Shown: positions 47,083 to 58,226 of the stretch, piece by piece
Numbering within the stretch: position 1 is the stretch's first letter
How the letters are laid out: every line of letters starts with the position of its first letter
Assembly (NCBI GenBank): GCA_021234155.1
Contig: JAJEKV010000038.1
Span: forward strand, 13,172,213-13,236,212
Source: Isoetes taiwanensis
Taxonomy: Eukaryota; Streptophyta; Lycopodiopsida; Isoetales; Isoetaceae
DNA length: 64,000 nucleotides
Direction: 5' to 3'
Position numbers and translations under genes: made by a program
The notes under the pieces: model-generated
What the model was told of the DNA's origin: nothing
Seen by the model: only the letters and a program-made list of their open reading frames with translations
The model's database searches: none

Positions 47083-48168
47083 GCATGCACACAAGAGGAA
47101 GTAAACAAAATCATTGAGAATGCCAAGGTTGCACAGAAGTCATGGGCTAAGTGTAGCTCTACTTAAAGATCACAAAGACCCAATTGCAGAATGCCTTGTC
47201 AAGGAAGTTGCTAAACCTGCCAAAGATGATGTCTCAGAGGTTCTTACACTTTTGAACTTAAAAAAACGTTGTAATGTTTTTTCATCAAGTTGATGGGTTG
47301 AATTTATTCTTGAACTTTGTGGTAGATAATCCGCGCTGGAAATTTAATTTCTTATACAGTTGAACATGGTGTAACAATTCTCTTGGAGGGTAAATTCCTT
47401 ATGTCGGGCGGTTTTTTAGGAAATGAAAGAATAAATTGTGCCTATCTTCCAAGGTATTTATCAGAATTGTGTTACTGAAAATCCACATTTGTTATTGTAT
47501 AGCAATTGAAATGAGTCCAGACATGAGTCTTGTAGTTTCCACTAGGGATTGTGCTTGCCATTCCTCCATTCAATCACCCTGTCAATCTTGCAATCTCTAA
47601 GATTGCCACTGCATTCAACGCAAGGAATGCACTTGTTTTTTAACCTCCAACACAGATATGGGCATACGATACATCTTATGTGTATAGGTCAGATCCATAT
47701 ACTTCTATATCACAGATTCATTATTGTTATGCATGGCGGGGTGCTGTTCCACTATTGCTTCCACCTAGCAAGGTTTCCAAAAGGCCTCATCAGCTGTGTC
47801 ACTAGAAAAGGATCTGAAATTGGAGATTTTCTTACCATGCATCCTGATGTCAACTGTATTAGGTAAATGATAGCGCAATAATCTATGCAAATTTTAGCTA
47901 TTTTAGTACTATTCTATTACATTGCAAGATAGCTTTTCCCTTTGTAACATTTTATAGTATAATTGTGCTTTAATAGATATGAGTAGGCCATTATCAAAGA
48001 TGTTCGGTTAAGCATTTTATTGCTTTTTGTTCTATAAATAATTTCACAGAAGGAAATACTAGAATTGCTATCTCGAAGGCTGGTATGGTGCCCCTTCAAA
48101 TGGAACTAGGTGGGAAAGATGCATATATTATACTAGAAGATGCTGACTTAGACTTTGCTGCTTTTTGA
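47083..48168 (+). pseudogene. GAPN (non-phosphorylating glyceraldehyde-3-phosphate dehydrogenase) pseudogene
   Basis: Fragments match the ALDH11/GAPN family in order: ACTQEEVNKII...VAQKSWAK (47083-47148), LLKDHKDPIAECLVKEVAKP (47160-47235), IIRAGNLISYTVEHG (about 47325-47370), [27 protein letters not shown] (47547-47610), LARFPKGLISC and GSEIGDFLTMHPDVNCI (47765-47860), and AGMVPLQMELGGKDAYIILE (48085-48145). Between them lie intron-like stretches with usable splice sites, so this is a duplicated genomic copy, not a retrocopy. About 16 residues are deleted after AQKSWAK, stops and frame changes occur, and the gene ends before the catalytic Cys segment, although the ELGG glutamate is present. 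Non-functional. Confidence 0.9.
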
Positions 48169-48466
48169 TTTAATAATCCTTATGGATACTCTCATTCTAA
48201 TAATCATTTAGGCATTTGAACATTGAAACTGCAATTATATAGGATAATGGACAATCATAATATATGTATACTAAGGCCTTTAGCTACTATACAAAAACCC
48301 TTTAGTGTATCTCCTACGGAACTGTGACATCATTTGTGTATTTGTTTTAGTAAGTATACATATCCATCCATAGGCAATTAAAAAGTCCATTTCTTGTGAA
48401 GGTTATTCTCAAGTCGGAGGAGTAGATTGTTCTAAAACTTTTTCAACTTGTGGTTCGATTAACTAT

Positions 48467-49310
48467 TGTAAGAGCCCAAATTGGGGCCCCACCTCCAATA
48501 TGCCCCAAATTGATTTTGGGGAACTTGGAGGAGGAGGAGGAATGGCCATAACCACCAGAAGATGGAGAATTTTAGAGATAACAGGTCCATCCAAGAAACC
48601 AATTAATAGGATAGATAGCTTGAGTTTCTAACTAGGACTCAACCCTTGTTGGAATAGATAGATGATAAATCTTATGATGATGATTCTAGTTTGAAGTTAT
48701 GGATGAACGTTTGGTAGTTCTTTGATGTACCTCTTGTGCTTGTGGGGGGGAAGGGGAATAGAGACCTAAAAGCTAGTAGGATTGTACATGATTCTAGCTA
48801 GAAAAACGTAAATCCCAATAAATGCGGCCTGTACAACAGCCCACATGGCTGTAGATGCTATGTTGTGATTGAGCATCAGATATTGGACACAATGGTGATG
48901 TGGAGGTGCGGTATTGCTGAGCATGGCTATTGGAGCCCCTATAGTGTGCTAGGCTTATAGTCGGTCACTGTGTATGTGCCAAATATGGGTTTGACACCCC
49001 TGGTTCACAAGAATCATCTCGAAAGGACACTAGGCTCGATAGCTGCGGGTGATCTCGACCTATGGATTTTGGGGCGTTAAGTCGGGTACGGACCTGTGTT
49101 GTCACAATCCTCTAGTCACCCATGAAACCATTGTGCTCCTAAAAGGAACTTGTCCTATTCTTGCCGCATCGGACCAGGGAGATACAACCTGTAGTAGTTC
49201 CATAGGGTGGCTCTATTGAAATTAACCCTTGATGCCATTTCAAAGGAAAGAAAATCTGGAGTAGCCATAGTGCTTGATCGTAGCCATAGCATAGCTATTC
49301 TTCAATAGGG
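48467..49310 (+). repeat. Dispersed repeat family, copy 2 (forward)
   Basis: Starts TGTAAGAGCCC, followed by palindromic GGGGCCCC and two CCCCAAATTGA phrases, then AGCTTGAGTTTCTAACTAG, TATAGTGTGCTAGGCTTATA, and TCTCGAAAGGACACTAGG-type landmarks, all of which occur in the same order in the reverse complement of 19260-20090. No coding potential. Confidence 0.65.
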
Positions 49311-50420
49311 TATGCTGGATTGCTACCAAGCCCTCGCTATCTCCAACTCCACTCTGATTCATCTCTGCACACAAACCACACAAGCCGATTCATCTCTGCC
49401 TTATATTGTTACAAAAGGGAAAAAGGTAGCGAATGCCACTGTAGAAGAAGGCCCCTACAAAAACCGGCTCTTAGCTTGGCTCTCTGGCTTGCTCCGGAAC
49501 CCCACTGCCATGGCCACGCCACCCTGCTTTGTGCCCTAAATAGAAATCCCAATTTCAAATTTGAAATCTTTAAAACAAAGAAATCACAATACATTAGAAA
49601 ACCCAAAACCATATTTTTGACATCAGCATTATATAGTTTTGGTACACTCATACTTGACAAAACCATATAAAAGCTTAAGTAATACTTGCTCCTTTCGACA
49701 GTTGCAGAAGATAATAAATTGAGTACTATTGTAGAATCTTAAGAAAGCTAAATTCGACATCTCCATCATAAAATTTTGCAAGGAAAAAATGTAGTCATTA
49801 ATTAGACTGCTCATGGTCAAATCTGCAAATCGACATGCCTTGGTTAGGTTCAAGATTCAAAGCACAAACAAGCAAGACAGGAACGGGCATCTCCATTGTC
49901 TAGACAACACAGAAATGGAGTTTGCAACAAAGCCTAGCCACCTCCCAAGGGAATAGCTTGCAACAAACTTTAGCCACCATGAAGGGAATCTGGCTCTATG
50001 AATGACAAATGGAGTCTTCCATGACGGCAATTTATATGTGCCATTGAGGAGAGTCATCCACGAAAAAAGGTTGGTCGTTATTCACGACCATCCATCACGA
50101 CTTTTTCTTCAGGTTTCTGCAGGTAAAACAGCACACCATAGTGAGGATGTGGTGCATGTAAACCTCGCGAGTCGCGACGACGACGTGTGGCATCAAAAAT
50201 ACCAAGGGAATATGCCACAACAAAGGTTCCAACCATTTGTGATGTTGGGCAATTGTGGGCAAAACACATGTTGACACAACCATGGCATATATGTGACAAA
50301 TATGCATCTTTGCATTTGGCAATAGGGTACCCTTTGTCTTGTCTTATGCAATGCAAAAATGAACGGAACTGTGGCCTCCATACAAAGCAGCACCTCCATA
50401 GCCCAACCTCTGCAACCGAT
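49311..50420. other. Intergenic upstream of the NTF2-like gene
   Basis: Short frames on both strands, none recognised. The frame of the NTF2-like gene stays open upstream to 50187, but that extension has no family similarity. Confidence 0.45.
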
Positions 50421-50972
50421 ATGGAGAAGCCGGAGAAGGAAATATGCGCCATTATGCAAGCTCTAGTATCCTACCCAAAACCCGACATTCAAGAGCAGGT
50501 GATTCGGACTTATTTCTCTGCTGATGTAGTTCTGATTCATCCCTATTTTTGCATCAAAGGGTTGGACGATCTGATAGCCTTGTATCAGCTGGCTGGATTC
50601 TGCTACAATTACAGGGAGATGGAAATCCTTGATGTTCTTTATGATTCTGCAAAAAATAAGCTAAGCCTGCATACGAGGCTCCACGTTTGGCCTTTGTGGC
50701 TGATCAATCCCAGGGCTGCGGATGTCGCGGTCTGGTTGGAACTGGAGGATTTTCATTGTGGCGATGGCAGAATTCTGAAGAAAATTAAACTGCAGCACGA
50801 CTTTTTTTTCCTTTCTGTTCTGGTGACACTCTTGCCTGTGGTTGGAGACCTTTACACCATGGAATGGGTCCGGTTTAGTGCTGGCCATGCCTTTGCTAGA
50901 TCCTTTGCTTTTCTCAGGAAGCTTGCCCTTGCTATTCTTCCTAAAGGAGTTCACCAGTTGATCGGTTTCTAA
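50421..50972 (+). CDS. SigF-like NTF2-like domain protein, intronless, 183 aa
   Basis: Small cone-fold (NTF2-like/SnoaL-like) protein of the type annotated in plants and fungi as SigF-like NTF2-like; biochemical role unknown. The start MEKPEKEICAIMQALVSYPK matches the family opening (short acidic lead, then a helix before the Pro-rich turn), so I chose the ATG at 50421 over the in-frame ATG at 50187. Next come the domain core (VIRTYFSADVVLIHPYFCIK, LYQLAGFCYNYREMEILDVL), the basket strands (LSLHTRLHVWPLWLINP), a further strand with KIKLQHDFFF, and a C-terminal hydrophobic helix (FLSVLVTLLPVVGDLYTM) with an amphipathic tail that may sit on a membrane. Complete and uninterrupted; its neighbours are repeats and a pseudogene, so context adds little. 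Confidence 0.8.
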   Translation: MEKPEKEICAIMQALVSYPKPDIQEQVIRTYFSADVVLIHPYFCIKGLDDLIALYQLAGFCYNYREMEILDVLYDSAKNKLSLHTRLHVWPLWLINPRAADVAVWLELEDFHCGDGRILKKIKLQHDFFFLSVLVTLLPVVGDLYTMEWVRFSAGHAFARSFAFLRKLALAILPKGVHQLIGF

Positions 50973-53080
50973 CTAATCATATCCTTCAAGGAAATATGTT
51001 TATTAACAATTTGGAAATTTTTTATGTATTTACACATAAATAGACTATTTAGTTTCTTATTCTTTTTAGGGGCATTAAGTGCGTGACGTTAAAAACTCTA
51101 TCTATCTACCTATACTAATAACGGGTGCCCGGCATTATCGAGCATAAATACGGTTCTATTCTCAAGACATAAAATAGTATTGTGCATTATTTAGGCATCC
51201 TTACGAAGGAGTTGCTCAGTGCATTAGGTATTATCGTTAGTTTGATACATAAACCTTCTCATTTTCTTTCTGGCATGGAGCAAGACTAATGGTTTTGAAA
51301 AAAATAAGTTGTCCCTACTGAAATACCTGATGTTCCACCACACATTTAACAGATCGAATGTATAATTGAATTGATAGAAAGAAAATCTCATGGTAATGTT
51401 TATTTTGGTTGTTGAGCTTTGGTTAAAACATCTACTCCTCTATATTGATAAATAGAATGTGACGTGTAGATGGGTGGCATGTTGAAAGGAAAGGCATGCT
51501 TTTCTATTATAATTTACATGTAACATAGAAATCTGGGATGTGCATGGTCTATCTTCTCACTTTCAAAAGCAACCACGCAAATTGCTACCACGATCTTTTG
51601 TATATGAGGTGTTCCTTGCTTGAACATGTAATAGGATAAAGTTGGAGCATATGAAATATCATTGTGGGATCATTATAAGGTTGAAGCATATGAAATCTTG
51701 TATCGTTGGAGGATAATTCTATTAGTAGTTATACAAAGTATCAAAAGCAAAATGCTTATTTAAAAGAGCAACATTCGAGTAGCATGTATCATCCTCTTAA
51801 CATGGGAAAGAACCATCCTCCTAGCACAATGTATTATCTAATGAGCAATAGAAGTCCTGAGTCTTGCTACATTATTTAGTAAATAGTAAATTTGGAATAC
51901 AAAAAATGATAGTCTTAGTATAGATGTTATACTAATGGACTAATGGCAGTGCATTTATAGCTATTGTCTTGATGAAGAGTGTTGCTATTTTGGCAACTCA
52001 TATTTTTTTAGGATTTTGTGCCCTTCATACATTTTAAACTACTATAATAATCAATATATTATTGTGTCTCTATCTCTCTGGTTTAAACTAATCAATCGTT
52101 CAAATGTCTGAAGCACGCAGTCGGGCATAAGCACAGTTTTATTACACAACAATAAATTTGTTGACACATATATAATACATATAGTATAAATCTTGACGCT
52201 AGGTATATTGAATTGTCACAATAGAGCAACTAACGGTAATGTATTTCAACTTTAACCACTCTAGGTGTAGGGAAGAATAGCCTAGATTGTAAAAGGCACT
52301 TGACATAAGATTCAAAGAACATGGCATCTAAAGCATATGCCAAAAATGCATTTTATTTTTTTACCAAAATTTTAAAGCCCCATATTTGTATCTGGATAAT
52401 AGTTTTGACCATTCAATGGTCATATGACCTTGTATTATACATGTTTTCATAGACATTCATTTAAGATATATATTTGTGTAGCTTTTTTCAAATGGGTAAT
52501 GTACTATTCAATGGTGGTTATATAGACAAATTGCAACTTGTTGGGCATGTAAAGCCCCATATTGGTATTTGGACAATAGTTTTGACCATTCAATGGTCAT
52601 ATGACCTTTTAAAGATATTTGTGTAGCTTTTTTCAAATGCTGGCTACATTAATGGTAGCCCTTATGAGTGATCCTCTATGTCACATACCATGATTTGTAA
52701 TTATTTAGAGAGGCATGATTTGTGTGATATGCCATAGATATAGCTATCTTTTAAGTCATATCAATGTGTTCTGTATTAAGATATACAATGGTGGCATGTC
52801 AATGCTAGCAAATTGCATCCTGAGTCAAAGTTCTTAATATTTGTCTTTGGTCTACAAAATAGGAACATCATGGGCATTGTATTTGAAAGTTGAATGATCA
52901 TTCATAAATCAATGCTTTAAGGAGAAGACAACAATCTACATTAGTATTTTATATTATATTATCATTTCATATACAATCATTATGCATTTGAGCTTCCAGC
53001 CTATGTCGCTTCACTTTCTCTGGAAGTAGATGAAACCTAAAATATAGTGTGATTTGATGTTCTTTTACCTTAGTGTGTTC
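50973..53080. other. Intergenic, no gene recognised
   Basis: AT-rich with no exon-like frames. Contains the 177-bp-period duplication at 52374-52640. Confidence 0.45.
52374..52640. repeat. 177-bp-period tandem duplication
   Basis: aaagccccatatt...gacaatagttttgaccattcaatggtcatatgacctt at 52374 recurs at 52551, and both are followed by atttgtgtagcttttttcaaatg. Each copy includes the palindrome GGTCATATGACC. Confidence 0.85.
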
Positions 53081-53082
53081 TT

Positions 53083-54290
53083 TTAAAAATGCTCAAGACA
53101 GTGAGGGTAGACTATCTCGGACAATTGCATTGAGATTACTTCGAATATAATCTCCTGTGCAGTTGTATTGTGGCCATCCTTGGCTAAATGAGATCCTTTA
53201 TTCAAAATGCTAAGTTCATTCCCCTCCACCCCAAACCTTAAGATAGCCTTGATACAAAGCACCATGTAATTGTCTTTGTTTGATTCACACTGTACCTTCA
53301 CAACTATCTATGTCAGTTCTCAATAAGCATAAAGGCAACTGTTTAATATCCTTTAGACTTCAAGGGATTGCACAAACATATTAAGTAAATGTCTGCCTGC
53401 AAATGTTCATTTATGTAGCTTCAAAGGATTTAACAAATGTAGAAGACAGTAAACACAACGCAATATCAAAATACAAAACCCAATTTTCAGTTCCATAGAA
53501 ACAGGACAGGTTTTCTATGGTTTGACACTATATGAAGGATTTAACAATTTGGCACCTAATATCTATGTTCTCTGGGTTGAGGTCAAACATGTACCAATAT
53601 ATATGTAGCAAATGACTCAGGCAAAGACAAAATATGCATGCTTGGTACTATCCATACTTTCAGAAGTCTGAATCTGAAATAGAAGCAAGAGTCAGATATT
53701 TGAGGTTCAATTTTGATCAGATTATAGTGATTAACTGCCTCCGCAAGCACGTCCTGTCGTTGTAGTGTTGTAGATGAGAATTGAGATGGAGCTTGTAGCA
53801 TTCGAACCTAAATTTTTCCAGCACTTGCATCAGTAGTAACCATCTACTAAACACAAAAAAGGAACAAAACAAAGGCAACACAAAAACAATGTTTAAGAGC
53901 AACGCGTGTTAAGGCCACCTAATAGTAGAAATTGCTGCTCTCTGCAATAAAACAAACAATTGAATCCTTTGCTCACTAACGGCGTCAACTTTAGAACTGG
54001 AGGACGAATTAACCTTAAGACTCAAAGCTGCAAACTACAAAAGAAGTGCTACACTTAGATATGAAACGAAATTGTTTTACCTGACAACCTAAGTTCTAAG
54101 TGAAAAAAGCTGGAGCCCTCAAAAAGAATAATATAATAGAACAAAAACTATGTACTTTTGCAACCCAGATTTGGAAATCTATTATTTGAAGCCTCTGCTT
54201 GCAATATATCTACAGCTGGAACTTGTATGGCAAAAGAAGAACAATAATGCCTTATCTTTGAGCCAAGGAAATCATGTTCTGTTGGCTCTT
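53083..54290 (-). pseudogene. Scattered exon-like fragments of an unidentified gene
   Basis: Three protein-like stretches lie in order on the - strand: about 54290-54155 (KEPTEHDFLGSKIRHYCSSF, then VPAVDILQAEASNNRF) after a good TTTCTTGCAG acceptor; about 53848-53600 (ATG VTTDASAGKI, a TAG, then RMLQAPSQFSSTTLQRQDVL and EAVNHYNLIKIEPQISDS); and 53296-53083 (CESNKDNYMVLCIKAILRFG, then NKGSHLAKDGHNTTAQEIIF). No family recognised. The TAG within the second and the lack of a continuous frame suggest a decayed gene. Confidence 0.3.
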
Positions 54291-54330
54291 TAGCTGCAAG
54301 AAACAACAAAAAGCAGACAATGACATCGAT

Positions 54331-54890
54331 CCGAGCCATCAGATCGGTATTCTAGAATGGGCGAGCATGCATCTCTCCTATGCGTGCATGCATTGCATGC
54401 ATTTTCTAAGGCTCTGATTCATTTGGGGACGCTATTTCTTGCAGGTTCTTCATCGACTTCTTATCGGTGTTTTCTCCTCTCTCGGCAGTTCCCTTGACTC
54501 TCTTTCTTTGATACCAGGTAGGGGAGGGGCATCTCCCTGCTTGGTTTCACAGTTTGGCGTCCTTTTCCATGTTCTAACATATTCTTTCGATCTTGTCCCT
54601 TTTTTTACCATCTTTCAACCTTCGACCTCGATCCCGTTTTGATAAGGAAGTTCTCTTTTTTTGTCGGGAGCTTTTGTCTGTTTTCATGTGAGCCCTTATT
54701 CGAGAATGCCATCAATCCGAGCCATCGGATCGGTATTCTCGAATGGGCGAGCATGCATCTCTCCCATGCATGCATGCATGCATTGCATGCATTTTCTAAG
54801 GCTTTGGTTCATTTGGGGACGCTATTTCTTGCAGGTCCTTCATCGACTTCTCATCGGCATTTTCTCCTCTCTCAGCAGTTCCCTTGACTC
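54331..54890. repeat. Direct repeat of a promoter-like block, period 386 bp
   Basis: ccgagccatc(a/g)gatcggtattc at 54331 and 54717 begin two similar blocks that continue through a TGCATGCAT cluster, gggacgctatttcttgcagg, and cagttcccttgactc. The opening phrase, reversed, also occurs at 57270-57285 and 63333-63348 next to a TATA-like box, so these are fragments of the same element family as the right-hand repeat. Confidence 0.75.
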
Positions 54891-54921
54891 CCACCCGCCC
54901 TCCCTTAATGTGTATATTATA

Positions 54922-55037
54922 GTAAATGTTATTTTTTTTGTCGCATGGCACACATGACTAGCCCCTCGCTTTTTTGAGGGGTAAATGTTATTTTTTGTCG
55001 TGTGGCACGCGTGACCAGCCCCTCGCTTTTTCGAGGT
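54922..55037. repeat. 58-bp tandem duplication with small hairpins
   Basis: gtaaatgtta-T-run-gtcg-tggcac...gcccctcgctttttt-gagg occurs twice, at about 54922 and 54980. Each copy ends in a CCTCG-T-run-GAGG hairpin. Confidence 0.8.
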
Positions 55038-55164
55038 TTTCTCTCTATTGGTTTTTTGTTGATGATGTGCAGGTCCAGGGGTGATGCGCGACTTCGGTAT
55101 TCTCGGTGGAGCGTGGGTTTTTTTGTGGGAACATTTAGCAGCCTTGCATTGTCCAAGCCCCTTA

Positions 55165-55240
55165 CCGAGATTTTATCGCTAGGGTTTTCCTCGAAAACCC
55201 GAAAGGGCGGGGTTTTTTAATCCCGACGATAAGCTCTCGG
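55165..55240. repeat. Nested hairpin, inverted relative to 56493-56560
   Basis: Outer arms CCGAGATTTTATCG (55165-55178) and CGATAAGCTCTCGG (55227-55240) pair at 12 of 14 positions. Inside is a perfect GGGTTTTC-CTC-GAAAACCC hairpin (55182-55200). The reverse complement matches 56493-56560 and 62553-62616. Confidence 0.85.
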
Positions 55241-56588
55241 CAGGTACACTAGCCAACATCTGTAGCACACAATTTATTTGGGGTCCAGGTGTTATAACTG
55301 GATATTGCCTATGTTTTTCATTTTTCTGGGTAGCCTGCGATGTGCAACTACCCACTTTATACCATTGTAGAAAAACTGCTGAGATGAATGAAAAGCCTAG
55401 CTAGCGCTTATGTCTGTTTTCATGCGAGCCCTTATTCGAGAATATTGCTCTTGCAACAATAATATTTGCATAAACCTGCAGAAAAAAAAAAGAAATAAGG
55501 CATGAAAGACTACTGGGTATGGCAATGTCATGAAGTTATAATCAAGTGAAAAACACTAGCCATATCCAGAACAATGACAATAGATTTGCAATGAACTGAT
55601 GGCCTTCCAGCTGGAAAATATCGCTGTCAAAATAATGATCGATCTTGAGAAGTACAACATTTTCGTGACAGTTTGGAAAGAAACCCCCATGACGTATATG
55701 TTCTACCCAGTTATCCCTGAACATGTTTTCTCAAAGCTAAAATGTTCGCAAAGCTCAAAGACCCATTTTTATAAGACGGAAATAAAACAAAGAAACCAGA
55801 GAAAGATGTCACCTAGGCTTGGCAGTATCCAATCTCGCCTCTGTTTCTTTGAATCTTACTTTAGAGGTTATCTGAAGCACCGGTATAGCAGGGTTCTGCA
55901 TCCAAAAAGCATATAGTAAGTATTTCACACAGTTAGTAAGGTATTATATCAATCGGACTGTAGAACAAAACCTAACTGGAAATGAATCTATTCTTAAGCC
56001 ACCTGCATGCCTAGATTACCACATGTAAGCATGGGCGATTCTACCAAAATAATCCTACAACATACCGCGGATAAAGAGTCCATCGAATCCTTCAAAATGG
56101 GAAAATAGTCATAGGAAAAGCCACACTCGATTTTTGGAATATAGAAAATGTTTTCTGGCAGTTAAAAGCTAACCTGAAAATAAAATCCAAAAAGTTTTCC
56201 ACCTGTCGGGAAAACCAAATTAAAAAAATAGATTTCAACATACCTTAACATACTAGGCCTCATCATTTAGTCCTAGAATTTAATCCGTAGTGTAGCTGGT
56301 AGGAGTGTTATATCCGATGGCAGTCCTAGAATGGATCATTCTGGGAAGGGACTCGCAAGAGACACAAAACCGGCCGATGATAGGCTTGTCATTCATCACA
56401 GCAGCAGTATACAATGTTTGAAGAATAGAGAGGGGTAGCTGACCATAGGAACAATATCGGGCTACCCCGGAAAATAGAAGGGTAATGGCGACAACTTCTC
56501 ATCGGGATAAAAAACCCCGCCCTTTCAGGTTTTCGAGGAAAACCCTAATGAGAAATGGTCGCTCAACAATCTGAAAAGAAATATGCGT

Positions 56589-57084
56589 CACCCTCGAGGT
56601 GGAAATAAACAGCATCACCCGCATGTGGAAATAGCATCACCCGTAGGGTGGAGAAAAGCGTCACCCAACGGGTGGAGAATAATCATGTGAAAAGAAATAT
56701 GCGTCACCCTCGAGGTGGAAATAAACAGCATCACCCACAGGTGGAGAACAATGCGGCATGATGCCGATGAAAAAAGAAAAACAGTATTATAGCAACACCC
56801 AAGGTGGACAACAACAAAGAGTGCAGTGATGCAGCAATCCATACAACAACAAGCACTCTAATTATAATGATGTGAGCGATGAAGACACATGAAAATAACA
56901 TTGCAGAAAAATGAGATAGCATCACCCGTAGGGTGGAGAAGAGCGACACCCCACGGGTGGAAGAACAACCATGTGAAAAGAGATGTGCATCACCCTCAAG
57001 GTGGAAATAAACAGCATCACCCGCAGGTGGAGAATAATGCGGCATGATGCCGAAAAAAACATGATTATAGCAACATCCAAGGTG
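56589..57084. repeat. Ordered array of CACCC...GGGTG mini-palindromes, copy 1
   Basis: Palindromes at 56589-56601, 56616-56627, 56638-56650, 56662-56674, 56705-56717, 56732-56743, 56754-56766 (CGGCATGATGCCG), 56796-56806, 56923-56935, 56947-56959, 56991-57003, 57018-57029, 57040-57052 (CGGCATGATGCCG) and a degenerate one near 57074. Members 3-8 recur as members 9-14 at a period of about 285 bp. Stems stay CACC(C)/(G)GGTG while the 1-5-nt loops vary (GTA, AAC, CAC, TCGA, TCAA, GCA, ACA). Confidence 0.9.
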
Positions 57085-57232
57085 AATAACAACAAAGAGT
57101 GCATGACCAAACAGATGTGAAAAAAGCGCACTCTCGCCCCTAACAAGCAGGGCGGGCAGGGAGGGAAGCAATGAGAATAGAAGAAGTGTTGCTGTGAGAA
57201 GACGCCGATAACCGGTCCTGAAGGGAGAAGAG

Positions 57233-57245
57233 CCTTATATAATGG
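57233..57245 (-). promoter_or_regulatory. TATA-like box of the LTR-like repeat, copy 1
   Basis: The - strand reads CCATTATATAAGG, a good plant TATA context, about 150 bp upstream (in the leftward sense) of the hairpin array. The same box is at 63309-63297 in copy 2. Confidence 0.6.
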
Positions 57246-58178
57246 CTCGTCCCTGCCCAGAATGACGATCTGATGGCTCGGATCGATGCGATTCTGGGAA
57301 GGGACTCGCAAGAGACACAAAACCGGCCGACTACCAGAGAACTTCCAAAACTATAAGCCCAGGACAAGCATCAATATAATAACAGATTGTAGAGCAATTG
57401 CACGAAAAGAAGGGCAACAACATAACATAATTTAAGCTGAGGCCAAATATGAAAAATGATGAATGCTGGGCATGGGAACAAATGCAACAAGAAATAACCA
57501 TAGGGTGCAAGGTGAGATAAGGTTATAGCCAATGATATAGGGGAGATGAAGGGTGAGAGTGTCAAGGTTAGAGCAGAATTCTTGAGGATGATGATATGAC
57601 AAAGTGTGGCTAGCGAGAACAAAGGATCCAAAAAATGAAAATGATAACTGGTTATAGGTAGATATATAGCATGATGACAAACTAATGGTGAAGATAAGGA
57701 GCGGTAATGTATTGTTAGTGATGCGTAGGGGTAAACGCGGCTGCATGGCAAAAATGAACCCCTGGGAAGCAAGTCGTTCTAGATACAAGTGCATTGAAGA
57801 ACACAGTGGCCAAACTACAACGTGGAGTTTGAGGTTGCAAAGGTTCCATCCCTAAGGTAATGGCAATAGACCAAGGGGAGTGTTAGTGGAAAAATTGAAC
57901 AAAGCCAACCGAATGAAAATAATATATCACCTCGAGCTCATTTTCTAACTAGAAGATGAAAAAAGATAAGACCTCCAAGAAACGACAGACGAGTCTATAT
58001 AAGAAGAATGGAGTGCTGTGATCCCAATACAAGTCCCAAAAATAAAAAATGCCATTGATCTAGCAACCACATTTGATCTCCTATGTGCACAATGATGGTC
58101 CACCATAACAATGCACAAAAAATCATATAAATCAATTGTTGAAGCACGACAATATGTGCCATGCAACAAGGAAGGAAA

Positions 58179-58226
58179 TGCCCAAGAGAATACAACAAGT
58201 TATGCCCAAGAGAATACAACAAGTTA
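58179..58226. repeat. 24-bp tandem duplication
   Basis: tgcccaagagaatacaacaa plus the next four bases occurs twice in a row, at 58179 and 58203, without mismatch. Confidence 0.95.

Larger units (their letters stand above)
55809..57943 (-). repeat. Long direct repeat, copy 1 (LTR-like, hairpin-array element)
   Basis: From CACCTAGGCTTGGCAG at about 55810 the sequence matches 61548 onward to the window end with very high identity, at an offset of about 6064 bp from 56.8 to 57.9 kb. Reading leftward it has a TATA-like box (57245-57233) followed by the mini-hairpin array and a nested hairpin. This resembles an LTR with promoter and leader, but no gag/pol and no primer-binding site were found between the copies. 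Open frames here (for example a 133-aa frame on - at 57371-57772) are conserved in both copies but look like by-products of repeat identity. Confidence 0.8.

Noticed and set aside
50187-50420. In-frame 78-residue extension of the NTF2-like protein.
   Set aside because: The family opening matches MEKPEKE at 50421; the extension has no similarity and looks like chance open frame.
56589-57084. Hairpin array considered as a CRISPR-like or tRNA-like array.
   Set aside because: Repeats are short imperfect palindromes with unequal spacing and no unique spacers or cas genes; the setting is plant nuclear DNA.
57371-57772. 133-aa and 120-aa frames on the - strand repeated at 63435-63836, conserved between the two copies.
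   Set aside because: Conservation follows from near-identity of the whole repeat; the peptides are hydrophobic low-information sequence in two overlapping frames with no recognised motif.
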